64,000 bases of DNA from Palsa-506 sp963707065 (GTDB lineage Bacteria; Actinomycetota; Actinomycetes; Streptosporangiales; Streptosporangiaceae): contig CAVPPJ010000020.1 of the NCBI GenBank assembly GCA_963707065.1, positions 1 through 64,000 on the forward strand, given 5' to 3'. Positions 1-10,102 of this stretch are shown here, piece after piece. The translations under genes and the position numbers were made by a program. Position 1 is the first letter of the stretch, and each line of letters starts with the position of its first letter. Under the pieces are notes generated by a model. It searched no databases. It was not told where the DNA came from and saw only the letters and a list, made by a program, of their open reading frames with translations.

Positions 1-1618
1 TATCACCCGGTCGACTTCCGAGCCGTCCTCCGACAGCCCGCGGACGGTCAGCGTCGATGGCGCACCCGGCCGCCAGCCGGGCTTGCTGTCCATCACCAGC
101 AGGCTGTACCCGGTGAAGCGGGTCCGCGACCAGGTCACCGTCTCGTTGACGGTCGTGCCGCCGGCCTCGTTGACGAAGCTCGGTCACCGACGGGACGTTG
201 TGCAGGTGGCCCTCATAGCTGTCCGGCGCGGCGAAGTCATAGAGGCTCACGCCGGCCCCGCCGGCCGCGATGTAGGTAGTGCCCTCGGTGGCCGGGCGGA
301 CGGTCGACGCCGATCGGGGCCGGCCGGGAGACACCGCCCCGGAGCGGATCGGTCCGCTCGTAGATGTGGTTGTGGCCGTTGATGACCAGGTCAACACCGA
401 ACTTGTCAAACAGCGGGACGAAGAACTTGCCGCGCGCCGCCCTCGGAGCCGTGCACGGCGCAGGTGCAATAGGCGCAATGGTGGAAGTAGGCCACGATGA
501 AGTCGACGTCCGGCTGCTGGCGCAGGCCGGCCAGCGTCGCGGCCAGCCACGCCACCTGGGCGCCGCCGGTGTAGCCGTTATTGGCCGGGATCTCGAAGGA
601 CACGTCGTTGGCGTCGAGGCTGATGATCGCCGACATTGCCGTAGACGAACGAGTAGTAGGTCGGCCGGGCGGCACTGGACGCTTCGCCGGGGAAGTCGAA
701 GCGAGCGTACTGGCCGCCATAGCCGTCGGGTGAGTACCAGGCCTCCATCTCGTGGTTGCCCACCGCGATCTGCCACGGAATCGAGGCGGCCGCGGGCTCG
801 ATCTCGGTGAAGAACGAGTCCCAGACGCGCGGGTCGTAGGAGTCGGTAACCAGGCCCTCGCCGCCGGACTCGGCGTAGGAGATGTCGCCGGCGTGCAGGT
901 GGAAGGCCGGGTTCTGGGCCCGGATCAGCGCGGACGTGCCGACCGCGTCGTAGCTGACCCCCTGGTCACCGAACGCCGTGAAGGTGAACGGGATCCGGCC
1001 GGCGGGCGCGGTGCTGAAGCTGCCGATCGCCGGCGAAGCCCGTGGCCGGGTCCCAGCCGTCGTGCCCGACGCTGTAGAAGTAGGTGTGCCCGGGCCGCAG
1101 CCCGGTGATCCTGGCGTGCAGGTAGAACTGCTCGACGGTGGCGGCAGCCGACGGCGGCACGGAGTCCACCGGCTTGGTGTCACTCACCTGCGTGGTCAGC
1201 GCCCGTACCTCGGCGCCGATCCGCTCGCCGAGGTCCCATGGCGTGGTCCCGACGCGGATGAACGGATTGCTGACCTGCGCCGGGACCTGCCAGGCAACCG
1301 ATATCTGGCTGGCCGGGTCGCGGCCATAGGCGATGTGCCTGCCGAAGGGCGGCACCGCGGATCCGGAGATCCAGCTGGACTTCGCGAGCAGCATCGGGCT
1401 CGCGGGCCGCCGCCGGGCGGCCGTCCCGGCGGCGGTCGCCGGCCGATGCCGGCCGTCGCGGTGCCGCCCAGCAGGGCCGGCCCGGCGACGAGGGTGCCGG
1501 CCCCGGCGACGCCGCCGCGCAGCAGCGTCCGGCGGGAGGTAAGCGCGCGGTACCACGCATGCTGCTCGGCGAGGGTAAGGCGCCTGGCCTGCTCCGGGGT
1601 CATGCGGGAAGGGTTCAT
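1..1618 (-). pseudogene. Purple acid phosphatase-like metallophosphoesterase, frameshifted, 3' end outside window
   Basis: This is a secreted metallophosphoesterase of the purple acid phosphatase type. The start at 1618 is followed by a twin-arginine-like leader (SRRTLLRGG), then a fibronectin-like domain (VEQFYLHARITGLRPGHTYF). The metal-site motifs follow in order: TAFGDQG, HAGDISYAE, VGNHEME, a YFHHCAY segment and INGHNHIYERT. These pieces sit in different frames, so at least five indels are needed between about 1560 and 230. The frame at 1-180 still encodes the expected C-terminal part (VNETVTWSRTRFTGYSLLVM) and runs off the left edge. All motifs survive, which suggests sequencing error rather than old decay, but a true pseudogene cannot be excluded. 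No operon partner is visible. Confidence 0.75.
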
Positions 1619-1779
1619 GGCACGGACGCTAGGTACCGGCAGTTTCCTGTCCTGATCGCGGGAGTGAACGCGAATCGACGCATGGCAGAAGCCTTGGCCA
1701 GCCGCCGGCCGATCCCGGCCGTGACCTTCGCCGTGCCGTGACCTCGCCGCCCTTGCCAGCCATGCCGAGCCGGGAATTA

Positions 1780-1795
1780 GACTGAACATTCAGTC
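1780..1795. promoter_or_regulatory. TetR-type operator, copy 1
   Basis: GACTGAACATTCAGTC is a 16-bp inverted repeat with one central mismatch, ending 20 nt before the aminotransferase start. The same motif occurs at 10040-10055 and 27627-27642, with a degenerate form at 30810-30825. Copy 2 lies next to a BetI-like tetR gene, the likely source of the repressor. Confidence 0.7.
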
Positions 1796-1815
1796 AATCG
1801 CGTCAGGAGCACGCA

Positions 1816-3219
1816 ATGACCACCCACCAGGTCTCTCCGATCAGGCCGCCAGCGGGCCCGCGGACCGAGGCCCCGGTCAATCTTCGGCAAATCATCGCGC
1901 AGCAAGAGGAAATCTTCGTCAGGCGGCAGCCAGAATCGCGCCGGATGGCCAGCCGGGCCGGCCATGCGCTGGCCGGCGGCGTGACCTCGAGCTGGCAGAG
2001 CACTCGCCCGCAGCCGGTCTGGCTCAGCCACGGCAAGGGCTCCAAGATCTACGACGTGGACGGCAACGAGTACGTCGACCTGGCCGGAGGATACGGCGCG
2101 GCGCTGGCCGGGCACGGCCATCCGGCGATCGTGGAGGCCGTCCGCAGCCAGGTCGGTCTCGGCACGCACTTCGCCCAGCCGACGCCGAACGCGCTCATCG
2201 TCGCCGAGGAGCTTTCCGCCAGGTTCGGCCTGCCGCAGTGGCGCTTCGGCAACTCCGGTACCGAGGTCACGATGGACGCGGTGCACCTCATGCGCGCCAT
2301 CACCGGCCGTGACGCGATCATCAAGGTCGAGGGCTGCTACCACGGCCACCACGACTCGGTGCAGGTGTCTGTCTGCCCGGACGCCGACGAGGTCGGCCCG
2401 GCCGACCAGCCCAATTCCGTGCCCTCAAGCACCGGAATCCCGAAGGCGATGACGGATCTCACGCTCGTCGTCGGTTTCAACGACCTGCCGTCCGTGGCCA
2501 GGCTGCTGGAGGCGAACCCGGGAAAGATAGCCGGGATGCTCATCGAGCCGATCATGATGAACTCGGGCATCATCTTGCCGCAGCCCGGCTACCTGGCCGG
2601 CCTGAAGGAGCTGCTGCACGCCCACGGTGCCCTGCTGACCTTCGACGAGGTCAAGACGGGCCTTACCGCCGGGCCGGGCGGCGTCACCGGCTTGTCCGGG
2701 GTGACACCGGACATCATCTGCCTGGCCAAGGCCATCGGCGGCGGCGTCGCGGCGGCCGCGATCGGCGGCACAGCGCAGGTGATGGGCCACGTCAGCGACG
2801 GCGGCTACGACATGGTCGGAACCTTCAACGGGAACCCGCTCGCCATGGCCGCGTGCCGCGCGATGCTCTGCGAGGTCGCCACGCCAGCGGCGTATCAGCG
2901 GGTAGAGGCCCTGCGGCTGCGCGCCGTCGAGGGACTTCAGCGGGAAATAACGCGAAACGGCCTCAGCGCGCACGTCGTGTCCATAGCCGCGAAGGGCTGC
3001 GTGGTGTTCTCCGCCGAGCCGGTCAGCGACTTCCGCGACTTCCTGGAGATTGACGACTCCTACAGTCACGCGCACTGGCTCTTCCAGCACAACGGCGGCG
3101 TCTTCCTGCCGCCCTGGGGGAAGACCGAGCAGTGGCTGATCTCCGTGCAGCACGACGAGGCGGACATCGACCGGTTCGTCGGCAACTTTGCTACGTTCGC
3201 AGCGGCAATGCGAGGATAG
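1816..3219 (+). CDS. Class III (glutamate-1-semialdehyde aminomutase-like) aminotransferase
   Basis: A PLP-dependent fold-type I enzyme of 467 residues. The conserved blocks are visible: the N-terminal YVDLAGGYGAALAGHGHP, the phosphate-binding region FGNSGTEVTMDAVHLMRA, the cofactor Asp in LLTFDEVKTG and the Schiff-base Lys in DIICLAKAIGGG. The closest family is the glutamate-1-semialdehyde aminomutase-like aminotransferases. The neighbouring amine importer makes an omega-amino acid or amine substrate more likely than heme biosynthesis, but that is inference. The ATG is preceded by AGGAG, and the TetR-type palindrome lies just upstream. A polyamine-type binding protein follows about 115 bp downstream on the same strand. 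Confidence 0.85.
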   Translation: MTTHQVSPIRPPAGPRTEAPVNLRQIIAQQEEIFVRRQPESRRMASRAGHALAGGVTSSWQSTRPQPVWLSHGKGSKIYDVDGNEYVDLAGGYGAALAGHGHPAIVEAVRSQVGLGTHFAQPTPNALIVAEELSARFGLPQWRFGNSGTEVTMDAVHLMRAITGRDAIIKVEGCYHGHHDSVQVSVCPDADEVGPADQPNSVPSSTGIPKAMTDLTLVVGFNDLPSVARLLEANPGKIAGMLIEPIMMNSGIILPQPGYLAGLKELLHAHGALLTFDEVKTGLTAGPGGVTGLSGVTPDIICLAKAIGGGVAAAAIGGTAQVMGHVSDGGYDMVGTFNGNPLAMAACRAMLCEVATPAAYQRVEALRLRAVEGLQREITRNGLSAHVVSIAAKGCVVFSAEPVSDFRDFLEIDDSYSHAHWLFQHNGGVFLPPWGKTEQWLISVQHDEADIDRFVGNFATFAAAMRG

Positions 3220-3335
3220 TCTGATTTGATACCTGGAAGTCTTGCGCAGGCCGTGATCGTGGCCGCAGTCCGGGCGGTAGGATTTCCAGCGCTGACGGAA
3301 TGGTTCAACAACCGCCAGAGAAGGGGTGGGGCGGC

Positions 3336-4603
3336 ATGCACCCTCGAGAAGGCTGGCAGGGCCACGGGGCTCCGCGTCGCCCTGGCCTGTCCCGGCGGAG
3401 CTTCCTGACCCGCACCGCGGGCGCCGGGCTGGCGGCCGCCGGGCTCGGCCCGCTGCTGCAAGCCTGCGCCCCGGCGCTGGCGGGCGGCACCACCGTGCCG
3501 CTGCCCCGGCCGAACAATCCGGTCATCTGGCCAACCACCGACAACAAGCCGATCGCCAGCGGACTCCACCCGGAGCGCGGCGCGACGCTGCAGATCTTCA
3601 ACTGGGTCGCGTACGTCAACCAGGCCTGCCTCAATCATTTCGCCAAGAAATACAACTGCAATGTGCAGCTGACCACGTTCAACACGATGAACGAGGCAAT
3701 CTCCAAGCTGCGCAACGACAAGAAGCTGACCTTCGACGTCTTCATGGGCGTCACCGTCGATGTCATGGGCCAGCTGGTCGAGTCAAAGCTCATCCAGCCG
3801 CATCAACCACAGTTACATCCCGAACATCACGCAGGCATGGCCGGACTTCCAGGACCCCTTCTACGACAAGGGCTGGCAGTACACCACGCCGTACACGATC
3901 TACACGACCGGCATGTCCTGGCGGAAGGATCTCGTGCACGAGAATCCCTACGCGCATGGCGAATCCGTGGGCGATGCCCTGGCAGCCGAAGTACAAGGGC
4001 AAGGTCGCGATCCTGGACGACTACCGGGAGGGCATCAGCCTCGGGCTGATGAAGAACGGGATCTTCAACCTCAACACCACCAACCGCAACAAGATCGACC
4101 TGTCCCGGCAGACCCTGCAGGAGCTGGTCGACCTGGTGAACGTGCGGATCGACAACAACGACTACACCGAGGTTCCCGACGGCCAGACCTGGATTCACCA
4201 CGCCTGGTCCGGCGACATAGCCGCGGCGGCCGGCTACATGCCGAAGGGCGTCCCGGTCGAGACCGTCGGGTACTGGTTCCCGACCGACGGCAGAGGCCCG
4301 GTGGCGAACGACACGCTGACCGTGCTTCGCACGGCGACCAACCCGGTGCTCGCCCACCTGTTCCTGAACTATCTGCTGGACTTGCCGAACGTACTGGAGA
4401 ACATCAGCTACAACGGCTACATGCAGCCATTGAACGAGGTCACGCCGCAGCGCCTGGTCAAGGAGAAGATCCTGCCGCCCAGCCTGATATCCACCGTCGT
4501 GCTGCCGTCCTACTTCCGGCGCGGGCTCGGTGAGCTGCAGTTGCCGGTGGACACGGACGCGCTCTGGCAGCAGGCCTGGCTCGTCGCGAGCAACGGGATG
4601 TAG
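3336..4603 (+). pseudogene. Spermidine/putrescine-type ABC transporter substrate-binding lipoprotein, two frameshifts
   Basis: The periplasmic-type binding protein of a PotD/PotF-like importer. The ATG at 3336 follows AAGGGG and opens a Tat-type lipoprotein leader (LSRRSFL, then the lipobox LLQAC). The mature part matches the family: LQIFNWVAYVNQ, DVFMGVTVDVMGQL, YTTPYTIYTTGMSWRKD, KGKVAILDDYREGISLGL and VETVGYWFPTDGRGPV. The frame changes near 3793 and again near 3960, and the last frame then runs cleanly to the stop at 4603. The three pieces together give a full-length family member, so I expect one functional gene with two sequence errors. The next permease starts one base after its stop. 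Confidence 0.8.
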
Positions 4604-4604
4604 C

Positions 4605-5567
4605 ATGACGACTCCGCCGCAGGACACCGGAGGCAGCCCGCGCACGGGGCGCGTGGGGCGCAGGAGGGCCGGTGATCAGCCGTCGAAGGCGTTCTGGGTG
4701 GCGCTCGCCGCGCCCGGGATCATCTGGCTCACGCTGCTGTTCATCGTGCCGTTCTATGCCGTGCTCGCGATCGCGGAAGGCCAGCTGAACCGGCTGTTCG
4801 AGTCGCCGATCGCGGTATACAACCCGCTGCACTGGAGCTCGGCGAACCTGTTCAACGTATGGCATGACCTCTTCGGCGCGTCCGCCTTTGCCGGGCCGAT
4901 CGCGCTGCGCACGCTCATCTATGTCGCGGCGGCATCGATCCTGTCCCTGCTGATCGCGTACCCGGCCGCGTACTTCGTGACCCGGTTCGCCGGGCGCCGC
5001 AAGGGGCTCTTCCTGGTGCTCCTGATCGCCCCGTTCTGGATCAGCTTCATGATGCGCATGCTGGCGTGGATCGACCTGCTGCAGACCAACGGGTACGTGA
5101 ACAAGATCCTGGTGTCGATGCACGTGATCAGCCAGCCGGTCAACTGGCTGGGCGGCCACTCATACACCGTCATCCTCGGCCTGGTCTACGGCTACATCCC
5201 GTACCTGATCCTGGTGCTGTACGCCGGGCTGGACCGGATTGACCCGGCGCTGATCGAGGCGGGCCGGGATCTTGGCCTCAACCGGGCGCAGACGTTCCTG
5301 CGGGTCACCCTGCCGCTGTCCAGGCAGGCGATCCTGACCGGAATGCTCATCACGGTGCTGCCGATGGTAGGCGACTACTTCACCAACCAGCTGCTGTCCG
5401 GCGCGCCGCAAACCTCGATGATCGGCAACCTGATCCAGGGCCAGCTCGGCACGCCGGGGCTGGAGGGCCAGGGAGCGGTGCTGTCCCTGCTGCTGCTGCT
5501 GGTCCTGCTGATCCCGATGATCTACTACGTGGTGGCGACCAACCGCTCGGCCAAGGAGGTCGCATGA
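4605..5567 (+). CDS. Polyamine-type ABC transporter permease (PotB-like)
   Basis: A 320-residue inner-membrane permease that pairs with the next gene to form the channel of the importer. It has six predicted hydrophobic segments, starting with IIWLTLLFIVPFYAVLAI. The ATPase-contact (EAA-type) loop reads LIEAGRDLGLNRAQTFLRVT. The ATG at 4605 starts one base after the binding-protein stop. An in-frame upstream start at 4530 lies inside the binding-protein gene and is rejected. The TGA overlaps the next ATG (ATGA), a sign of translational coupling. Confidence 0.88.
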   Translation: MTTPPQDTGGSPRTGRVGRRRAGDQPSKAFWVALAAPGIIWLTLLFIVPFYAVLAIAEGQLNRLFESPIAVYNPLHWSSANLFNVWHDLFGASAFAGPIALRTLIYVAAASILSLLIAYPAAYFVTRFAGRRKGLFLVLLIAPFWISFMMRMLAWIDLLQTNGYVNKILVSMHVISQPVNWLGGHSYTVILGLVYGYIPYLILVLYAGLDRIDPALIEAGRDLGLNRAQTFLRVTLPLSRQAILTGMLITVLPMVGDYFTNQLLSGAPQTSMIGNLIQGQLGTPGLEGQGAVLSLLLLLVLLIPMIYYVVATNRSAKEVA

Positions 5568-6509
5568 CCACGGCCAGCGCGACCCCGACCGCGGCCAGCC
5601 CGCCGCGTACCGAAGCAGCTGCCGGGACCGCGCCCTCCAGCCGCTGGCGCAACCCGTGGCGGCGCGCCTGGTTCCTGGAGGGCTTCACCTGGCTCTACCT
5701 GCTCTGGTCGCTGGCGCCGATCGCCATCGCGGTCCTGTTCTCCTTCAACAAGGGCAAGTCGCAGGCCACCTTCCAGGGCCTGTCCATGCGCTGGTACACC
5801 GGCGACCCGCTGCAGTCGGTGCTGCACAACCCCACCTTGCATCACGCCGTCATCCAGACCCTGTGGCTGTCGTTCCTCACCACCGTGATCTGCGTGCCCC
5901 TGGGCGTGGCCTTCGCGCTGGGCATCAACCGGTGGTACAGCCGGACCTCGGCGACGTACAACTACGTGATGATCATGTCGTTCGTGGTGCCTGAGCTGAT
6001 CTTCGGCGTCGCGATGTTCTTCGTCTTCACCACCCTGTTCTCGTCGATCGTTTCGCTCGGCACCTGGGCCGAGGTACTTGGCCTGGTCAGCTGGAACATC
6101 AGCTGGCCGGCGATCATCGTGCAGGCACGGCTGGTCACCATCGGCAAGGAGTACGAGGAAGCCTCGGCCGACCTGGGCTGCACCCAGTTCCAGACCATGC
6201 GGCGGGTGCTGATGCCGCTGCTGGCGCCGGCCATCTTCGCGAGCGCGATCCTGGTGTTCTCCGGCGTGATCGACGACTTCGTGATCGTCGACCTGCTGTC
6301 CTCCACATCGCTCACCCAGCCGATGTCGGTGATCATCTACTCGACGCAGCACGGCGGCAACGGCGGGCCCGCGCTGAACGCGCTCGCCACGATCATGCTG
6401 GTGATGTCCTTCGTGGTCGGCAGGCCTCGGCTTCCTCGGCTACCGGTGGATGACCCGCGGCGAGCGCGTCGACGGGAGGCAGGCGATCGCCACCATCGCC
6501 GGCGCCTGA
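5564..6509 (+). CDS. Polyamine-type ABC transporter permease (PotC-like), one frameshift near the 3' end
   Basis: The second permease of the importer. Its N-terminal hydrophobic segment is YLLWSLAPIAIAVLFSFNKG, and the EAA-type loop is YEEASADLGCTQFQTMRRV. The frame is clear to about 6420, after which the open frame degenerates into Arg-rich sequence. One base over, the expected C-terminal end appears (LGFLGYRWMTRGERV) and stops at 6509. A single extra base near 6418-6424 explains this. The intact gene would be about 315 residues. It overlaps the preceding gene by four bases. The ATPase for this importer is probably the separate gene at 8165-9286. Confidence 0.82.
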
Positions 6510-6754
6510 TCCGGCGCTTCCGGACCGCTTGACGGTCCCTTATGCGGTGCCGATCCCAGCTCATTCCTTTGCCTTTTCGCACTAAGCCCGCTGGTTCACG
6601 CGGGTCGCACTTGGCACCGTTTTGCAGCACCCTGCGACGGACTTTCCCAGCTAGAACAGCACGCGCGCTTACGCAGATCACGCTAAGGTCAAGAAATCGC
6701 CGATGGGCTGCTGCGGGCCAACGGCGACGGGCGCCAGGCTAAGGAGGGCTGACT

Positions 6755-7948
6755 ATGCGGCGGCACAATGTCGTCAGGACGGCTGGCAGCTGCGGAATTG
6801 CCGCACTGGCCATCGGCTTGGTGCCCCCCGCCGCTCGCGCGGACGCAGGCCGACGCTGTGCACGGGTCCCGGGCAGGCAGCCCACGCGCACGGCACAGGC
6901 GCCCGGCTGGCGGATCGTCCGGGTCAACAACTACGGCGACCACGACTCGCTGACCGCCGTGACGGCCGTCAGCCAGCAGGACGCGTGGGCTGGCGGACTC
7001 GCGAACAGGGCCGGCTCGCATGCCTTCCTGCAGCACTGGGACGGCCGGGCCTGGAGCAGGGTGAGCCTGCCCGCCGCGGTACGCAAGATCAGCTACGGCC
7101 AGGTCAGCGGGCTCGCCGCCTCCTCCGCCAGCAACGTGTGGGCATTCATCAGCGGGCACCCGGCGGCGGTCGCGCGCTTTAACGGCACGAGCTGGCAGGT
7201 GATGCGGGAATGGCCGGGCGAAGGCTTCTCGATCACCGGCGCGACGTTCGGCCCGCGAGACGTCTGGATGTTCGGCGGGCTCGGCCCGCAGACCACCGGG
7301 ACCTGGCATTACGACGGCCGCCGGTGGAGCAGGCCGAAGATGCCGCTGACCGCCTTCGGGATCAGCAGGGTGTCGGCCCGCGACGAGTGGGCGATCGGCG
7401 AGCGGCTCACCGGGCGGGGCGAGTACGCGGGCGGCGTCGAGCGCTGGAACGGCCGTTCCTGGCGCACGGTGCCGACCGGCGGCCTCGTTCCCGCTGACAC
7501 CGCGACGCGGAGCACCGCGCTCGGGCAGATCTTCGCGCAGTCCCGCCGCAGTGTCTGGGTAACCGGCACGACGTATACCGGCGGCTTCCGCCACCTTCGC
7601 TCATTCGTCCTGCACTGGAACGGCAGGAAATGGCGGCGGCTCACCGGCAGCAGCGACATCAGCCTCGGCCCCGCCATCATCGCCGCGGGCCGCGTACAAG
7701 CCGTGTCACAGCACGTCAAGCTGACGAACCAGAGCTATATCGACCCCGCGCCCGCGGTAGTCTCCGCCACTGCCCGGCGCTGGACCACGCTGGCCATGCC
7801 CCCGCATCCCGGCCGGTCGCTGGAGATCAACGGCATGGCCGCCATCCCCGGCACGCAGTCGGCCTGGGCCGTGGGCGGGTATTTCACGGACACCACCACC
7901 GCGGGCTGGGTGCCGACCGGCGGCGTCATACTCCGCCGCGGCCGCTAA
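6755..7948 (+). CDS. Secreted protein with Trp-rich propeller-like repeats
   Basis: A 397-residue exported protein of unknown function. It has a basic start, a hydrophobic core (GIAALAIGLVPPAARADA) and a likely signal cleavage site near residue 30. The rest is a series of short units rich in W, G and R, such as NVWAFISGHPAAVARFNG, DVWMFGGLGPQTTGTWHYDG and SVWVTGTTY. The pattern suggests a beta-propeller similar to kelch or galactose-oxidase-like folds. The ATG follows AAGGAGG. It lies between the permeases and the importer ATPase, but no functional link is evident and it is probably its own transcription unit. Confidence 0.7.
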   Translation: MRRHNVVRTAGSCGIAALAIGLVPPAARADAGRRCARVPGRQPTRTAQAPGWRIVRVNNYGDHDSLTAVTAVSQQDAWAGGLANRAGSHAFLQHWDGRAWSRVSLPAAVRKISYGQVSGLAASSASNVWAFISGHPAAVARFNGTSWQVMREWPGEGFSITGATFGPRDVWMFGGLGPQTTGTWHYDGRRWSRPKMPLTAFGISRVSARDEWAIGERLTGRGEYAGGVERWNGRSWRTVPTGGLVPADTATRSTALGQIFAQSRRSVWVTGTTYTGGFRHLRSFVLHWNGRKWRRLTGSSDISLGPAIIAAGRVQAVSQHVKLTNQSYIDPAPAVVSATARRWTTLAMPPHPGRSLEINGMAAIPGTQSAWAVGGYFTDTTTAGWVPTGGVILRRGR

Positions 7949-8164
7949 CCGGCTCCCCCGGTGACCTGGCCGGAACTGGCCCGCGGAAATGGTCTCTGCA
8001 TAGTGCGTAACCTGGCAAAGACCCTGAATCAGCTATGCATTCTGGTTCAGGTGTTCAACGCATTTTCGGCGATTCTTCTTCCCGCCCAAGGATCATCATC
8101 GCCCAGACAGTTCGTGCTGTCATGAATTCGCGATAAACGCTCGAATCCGGGCATGCCGGAAGCG
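7949..8164. other. Convergent intergenic region, nothing recognised
   Basis: This lies between the 3' ends of the secreted-protein gene and the importer ATPase gene. It is more AT-rich than its surroundings. I saw no credible ORF and no strong hairpin with a T-run. Confidence 0.4.
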
Positions 8165-9286
8165 TCAGCTGACCTTCAGGGCGTCGTCGTCCGCGGCGTC
8201 CGAAGCCGCCCCGGAATCGGCGAGCACGCGGAGCGCGTCCGGCGCGAGGAACGCGTGCACCGGCGTGCCCTGGACGAACTTCTCCCTGCTGCCGTCGTTC
8301 TGCAGCAGTACCTGGAGCTCTGCCCCGGCGGCCAGCCGCAGGATCACCTGGGTGGCCGAGCCGAGGTACACCAGCCGCTCGACCATGGCAGGCACGCGGT
8401 TGGGCCCGGGCGAGCCGAATTCCTCCAGCCGGACGCGCTCGGGCCTGATCACCGCATGCGCGTGGTCGGCCGGGTCAGCCCCGCCGTGCTCCACTTCCAG
8501 GACCGATTCACCCAGCCTGACCTGGCAGCGTGCGCCCGGGCCGCGCTCGATGACATCGACGTCCATGAGATTCGAGACGCCGAGGAAATCAGCCACGTAC
8601 GTGTCCGCTGGTTCCTCGTACACCTCGTGCGGGCTGCCGAGCTGGACGATCTTGCCGCTGCGCATGACCGCCAGCCGGTCGGACATGGTCAGCGCTTCCT
8701 CCTGGTCGTGCGTGACGTAGAGGAAGGTGATGCCGACCTGCTCCTGCAGTGCCTTGAGCTCGATCTTCAGCGAGCGGCGCAGCTTGGCATCCAGCGCGCC
8801 GAGCGGCTCGTCGAGCAGCAGGACCGAGGGCTTGAGCACGAGTGCCCTGGCCAGCGCCACCCGCTGCTGCTGGCCGCCGGAAAGCTGGCCAGGACGGCGC
8901 TTGGCGAACGACCGCAGCTTAACCAGCTCCAGCGCCTCGTGGACCGCGCTGGCCATCTCGTTCTTGCCCAGCTTGCGGTTGCGCAGGCCGAACGCGACGT
9001 TGTCGAACACGTTCAGGAACGGGAACAGCGCGTAGCTCTGGAAGACCGTATTGACGTTGCGCTTATGCGGCGGGATGCCGGAGACATCCACGTCATCGAG
9101 CAGGATCCGGCCGGCGGTCGGCTGCTCGAACCCGGCGATCAGCCGCAGCGTGGTCGTCTTCCCGCAGCCGGACGGGCCGAGCAGCGAGAAGAACTCGCCG
9201 CTGGCAATCGTGAGGTCGATGTCGTCGACGGCGGCCTCTGCGAAGTGCTTCGTCAGTGCGACCAGCTCGATCTTGCCACCAGCCAT
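8165..9286 (-). CDS. Polyamine-type ABC transporter ATP-binding protein (PotA-like)
   Basis: The 373-residue ATPase that most likely powers the importer at 3336-6509. It has Walker A LLGPSGCGKTT, a Q-loop in VFQSYALFPFLNV, the signature LSGGQQQRVALARAL, Walker B SVLLLDEPLGALD and the switch His in LYVTHDQEEAL. A C-terminal TOBE-type domain of about 130 residues is typical of CUT1/PotA ATPases. The ATG lies five bases after the stop of the tetR gene on the same strand, so the two form an operon that starts at the palindrome 10040-10055. Separation of the ATPase from its permeases by a secreted-protein gene is slightly unusual. Confidence 0.88.
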   Translation of the reverse strand: MAGGKIELVALTKHFAEAAVDDIDLTIASGEFFSLLGPSGCGKTTTLRLIAGFEQPTAGRILLDDVDVSGIPPHKRNVNTVFQSYALFPFLNVFDNVAFGLRNRKLGKNEMASAVHEALELVKLRSFAKRRPGQLSGGQQQRVALARALVLKPSVLLLDEPLGALDAKLRRSLKIELKALQEQVGITFLYVTHDQEEALTMSDRLAVMRSGKIVQLGSPHEVYEEPADTYVADFLGVSNLMDVDVIERGPGARCQVRLGESVLEVEHGGADPADHAHAVIRPERVRLEEFGSPGPNRVPAMVERLVYLGSATQVILRLAAGAELQVLLQNDGSREKFVQGTPVHAFLAPDALRVLADSGAASDAADDDALKVS

Positions 9287-9291
9287 GTCGG

Positions 9292-9993
9292 CTACCTCCC
9301 CTTCGGACGGGGCTTGCGGTCAGCGCCGCGCCTCCCCCGGCCCGGGTCCCACCTGAACCCCAGCTGGTTCGCGACAAAATGCATACTTAGCTCGAATGCC
9401 CCCACCGGGTCAACTACCCGGTCCTCCAGCGCAATCTGGATGGCCAGCCCGTCGAGCAGCGCGGACAGGCAGACCGAGAAGTCGGCCGCGTCCACTGCCG
9501 CGAACTCGCCCGCCTCCTGCCCGGCGAGCACCAGCGAAGTGATCATCTCGCGCCAGCGCTCGTCGGACTTCTGCCGGACGCTGGCCACTTCGGGATTCCT
9601 GGCCGCCTGCGCCCAGAAATCGAGCCAGAGCAGCCAGGAGCTGTGCGGCTCGGGGTCGGCCTCGGGAAGGCAGCTCATGGCCACGATTTCCTCGAGCCGC
9701 GCGGCGGCCGTCGGCAGCGATGACATCCGGCGCTGGCTGTCGGCGTACCAGGTGTCTTCCGAGTACCTGATCGCCTCGGTCAGCAGCTGATCCTTGGTCT
9801 TGAAGTAGTAGATGACCAGCGCCGGGCTGATCCCGATCCGCTCCGCGACGTCGGCGATCCTGGTGTCGGGGTAGCCGCGCTCGGAGATGACCTCAAGGGC
9901 CGCGCGCAGCATCTGCTCCCGGCGCAGGTCGGCGGTGCCCTGGGCCTCGACGGTTTCCCGGACCCCGGCAGCCTCACGGACCTGGTCTGTCAT
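9292..9993 (-). CDS. TetR-family regulator with BetI-like C-terminal domain
   Basis: A 233-residue repressor. The N-terminal TetR helix-turn-helix is clear (ERGYPDTRIADVAERIGIS, followed by the recognition-helix end VIYYFKTKDQLL). The C-terminal half (SSWLLWLDFWAQAARNP, later LLDGLAIQIAL) resembles the BetI-type ligand domain, a group that includes the choline-responsive BetI. It is transcribed with the importer ATPase and divergently from the flavoprotein at 10103. The 16-bp palindrome lies almost exactly midway between the two starts (46 and 47 bp away), so autoregulation is likely. I infer that it controls all four palindrome-bearing promoters in the window. Confidence 0.85.
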   Translation of the reverse strand: MTDQVREAAGVRETVEAQGTADLRREQMLRAALEVISERGYPDTRIADVAERIGISPALVIYYFKTKDQLLTEAIRYSEDTWYADSQRRMSSLPTAAARLEEIVAMSCLPEADPEPHSSWLLWLDFWAQAARNPEVASVRQKSDERWREMITSLVLAGQEAGEFAAVDAADFSVCLSALLDGLAIQIALEDRVVDPVGAFELSMHFVANQLGFRWDPGRGRRGADRKPRPKGR

Positions 9994-10039
9994 CGCGGCA
10001 ATCCTCCCCGCCTCTTGTCAATACGGTAGCAGGTTTCTA

Positions 10040-10055
10040 GACTGAACGTTCAGTC
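10040..10055. promoter_or_regulatory. TetR-type operator, copy 2 (perfect palindrome)
   Basis: GACTGAACGTTCAGTC is a perfect 16-bp palindrome in the divergent region, 46 bp from the tetR start (9993) and 47 bp from the flavoprotein start (10103). This placement suits control of both directions by one repressor. Confidence 0.8.
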
Positions 10056-10102
10056 AACTCTTTTTGCGGACTCGTGGCCGCACCGGAAAGGAAGGCCGAC
10101 TC

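Noticed and set aside
3793..3965. Programmed frameshifting in the binding-protein gene
   Set aside because: There is no slippery heptamer at either site, and neighbouring genes show the same type of indel, so sequence error is simpler.
8153..9790. Long plus-strand open frame of about 545 codons
   Set aside because: It is antisense to the importer ATPase and tetR genes, which have complete family motifs; high GC keeps the opposite strand open.
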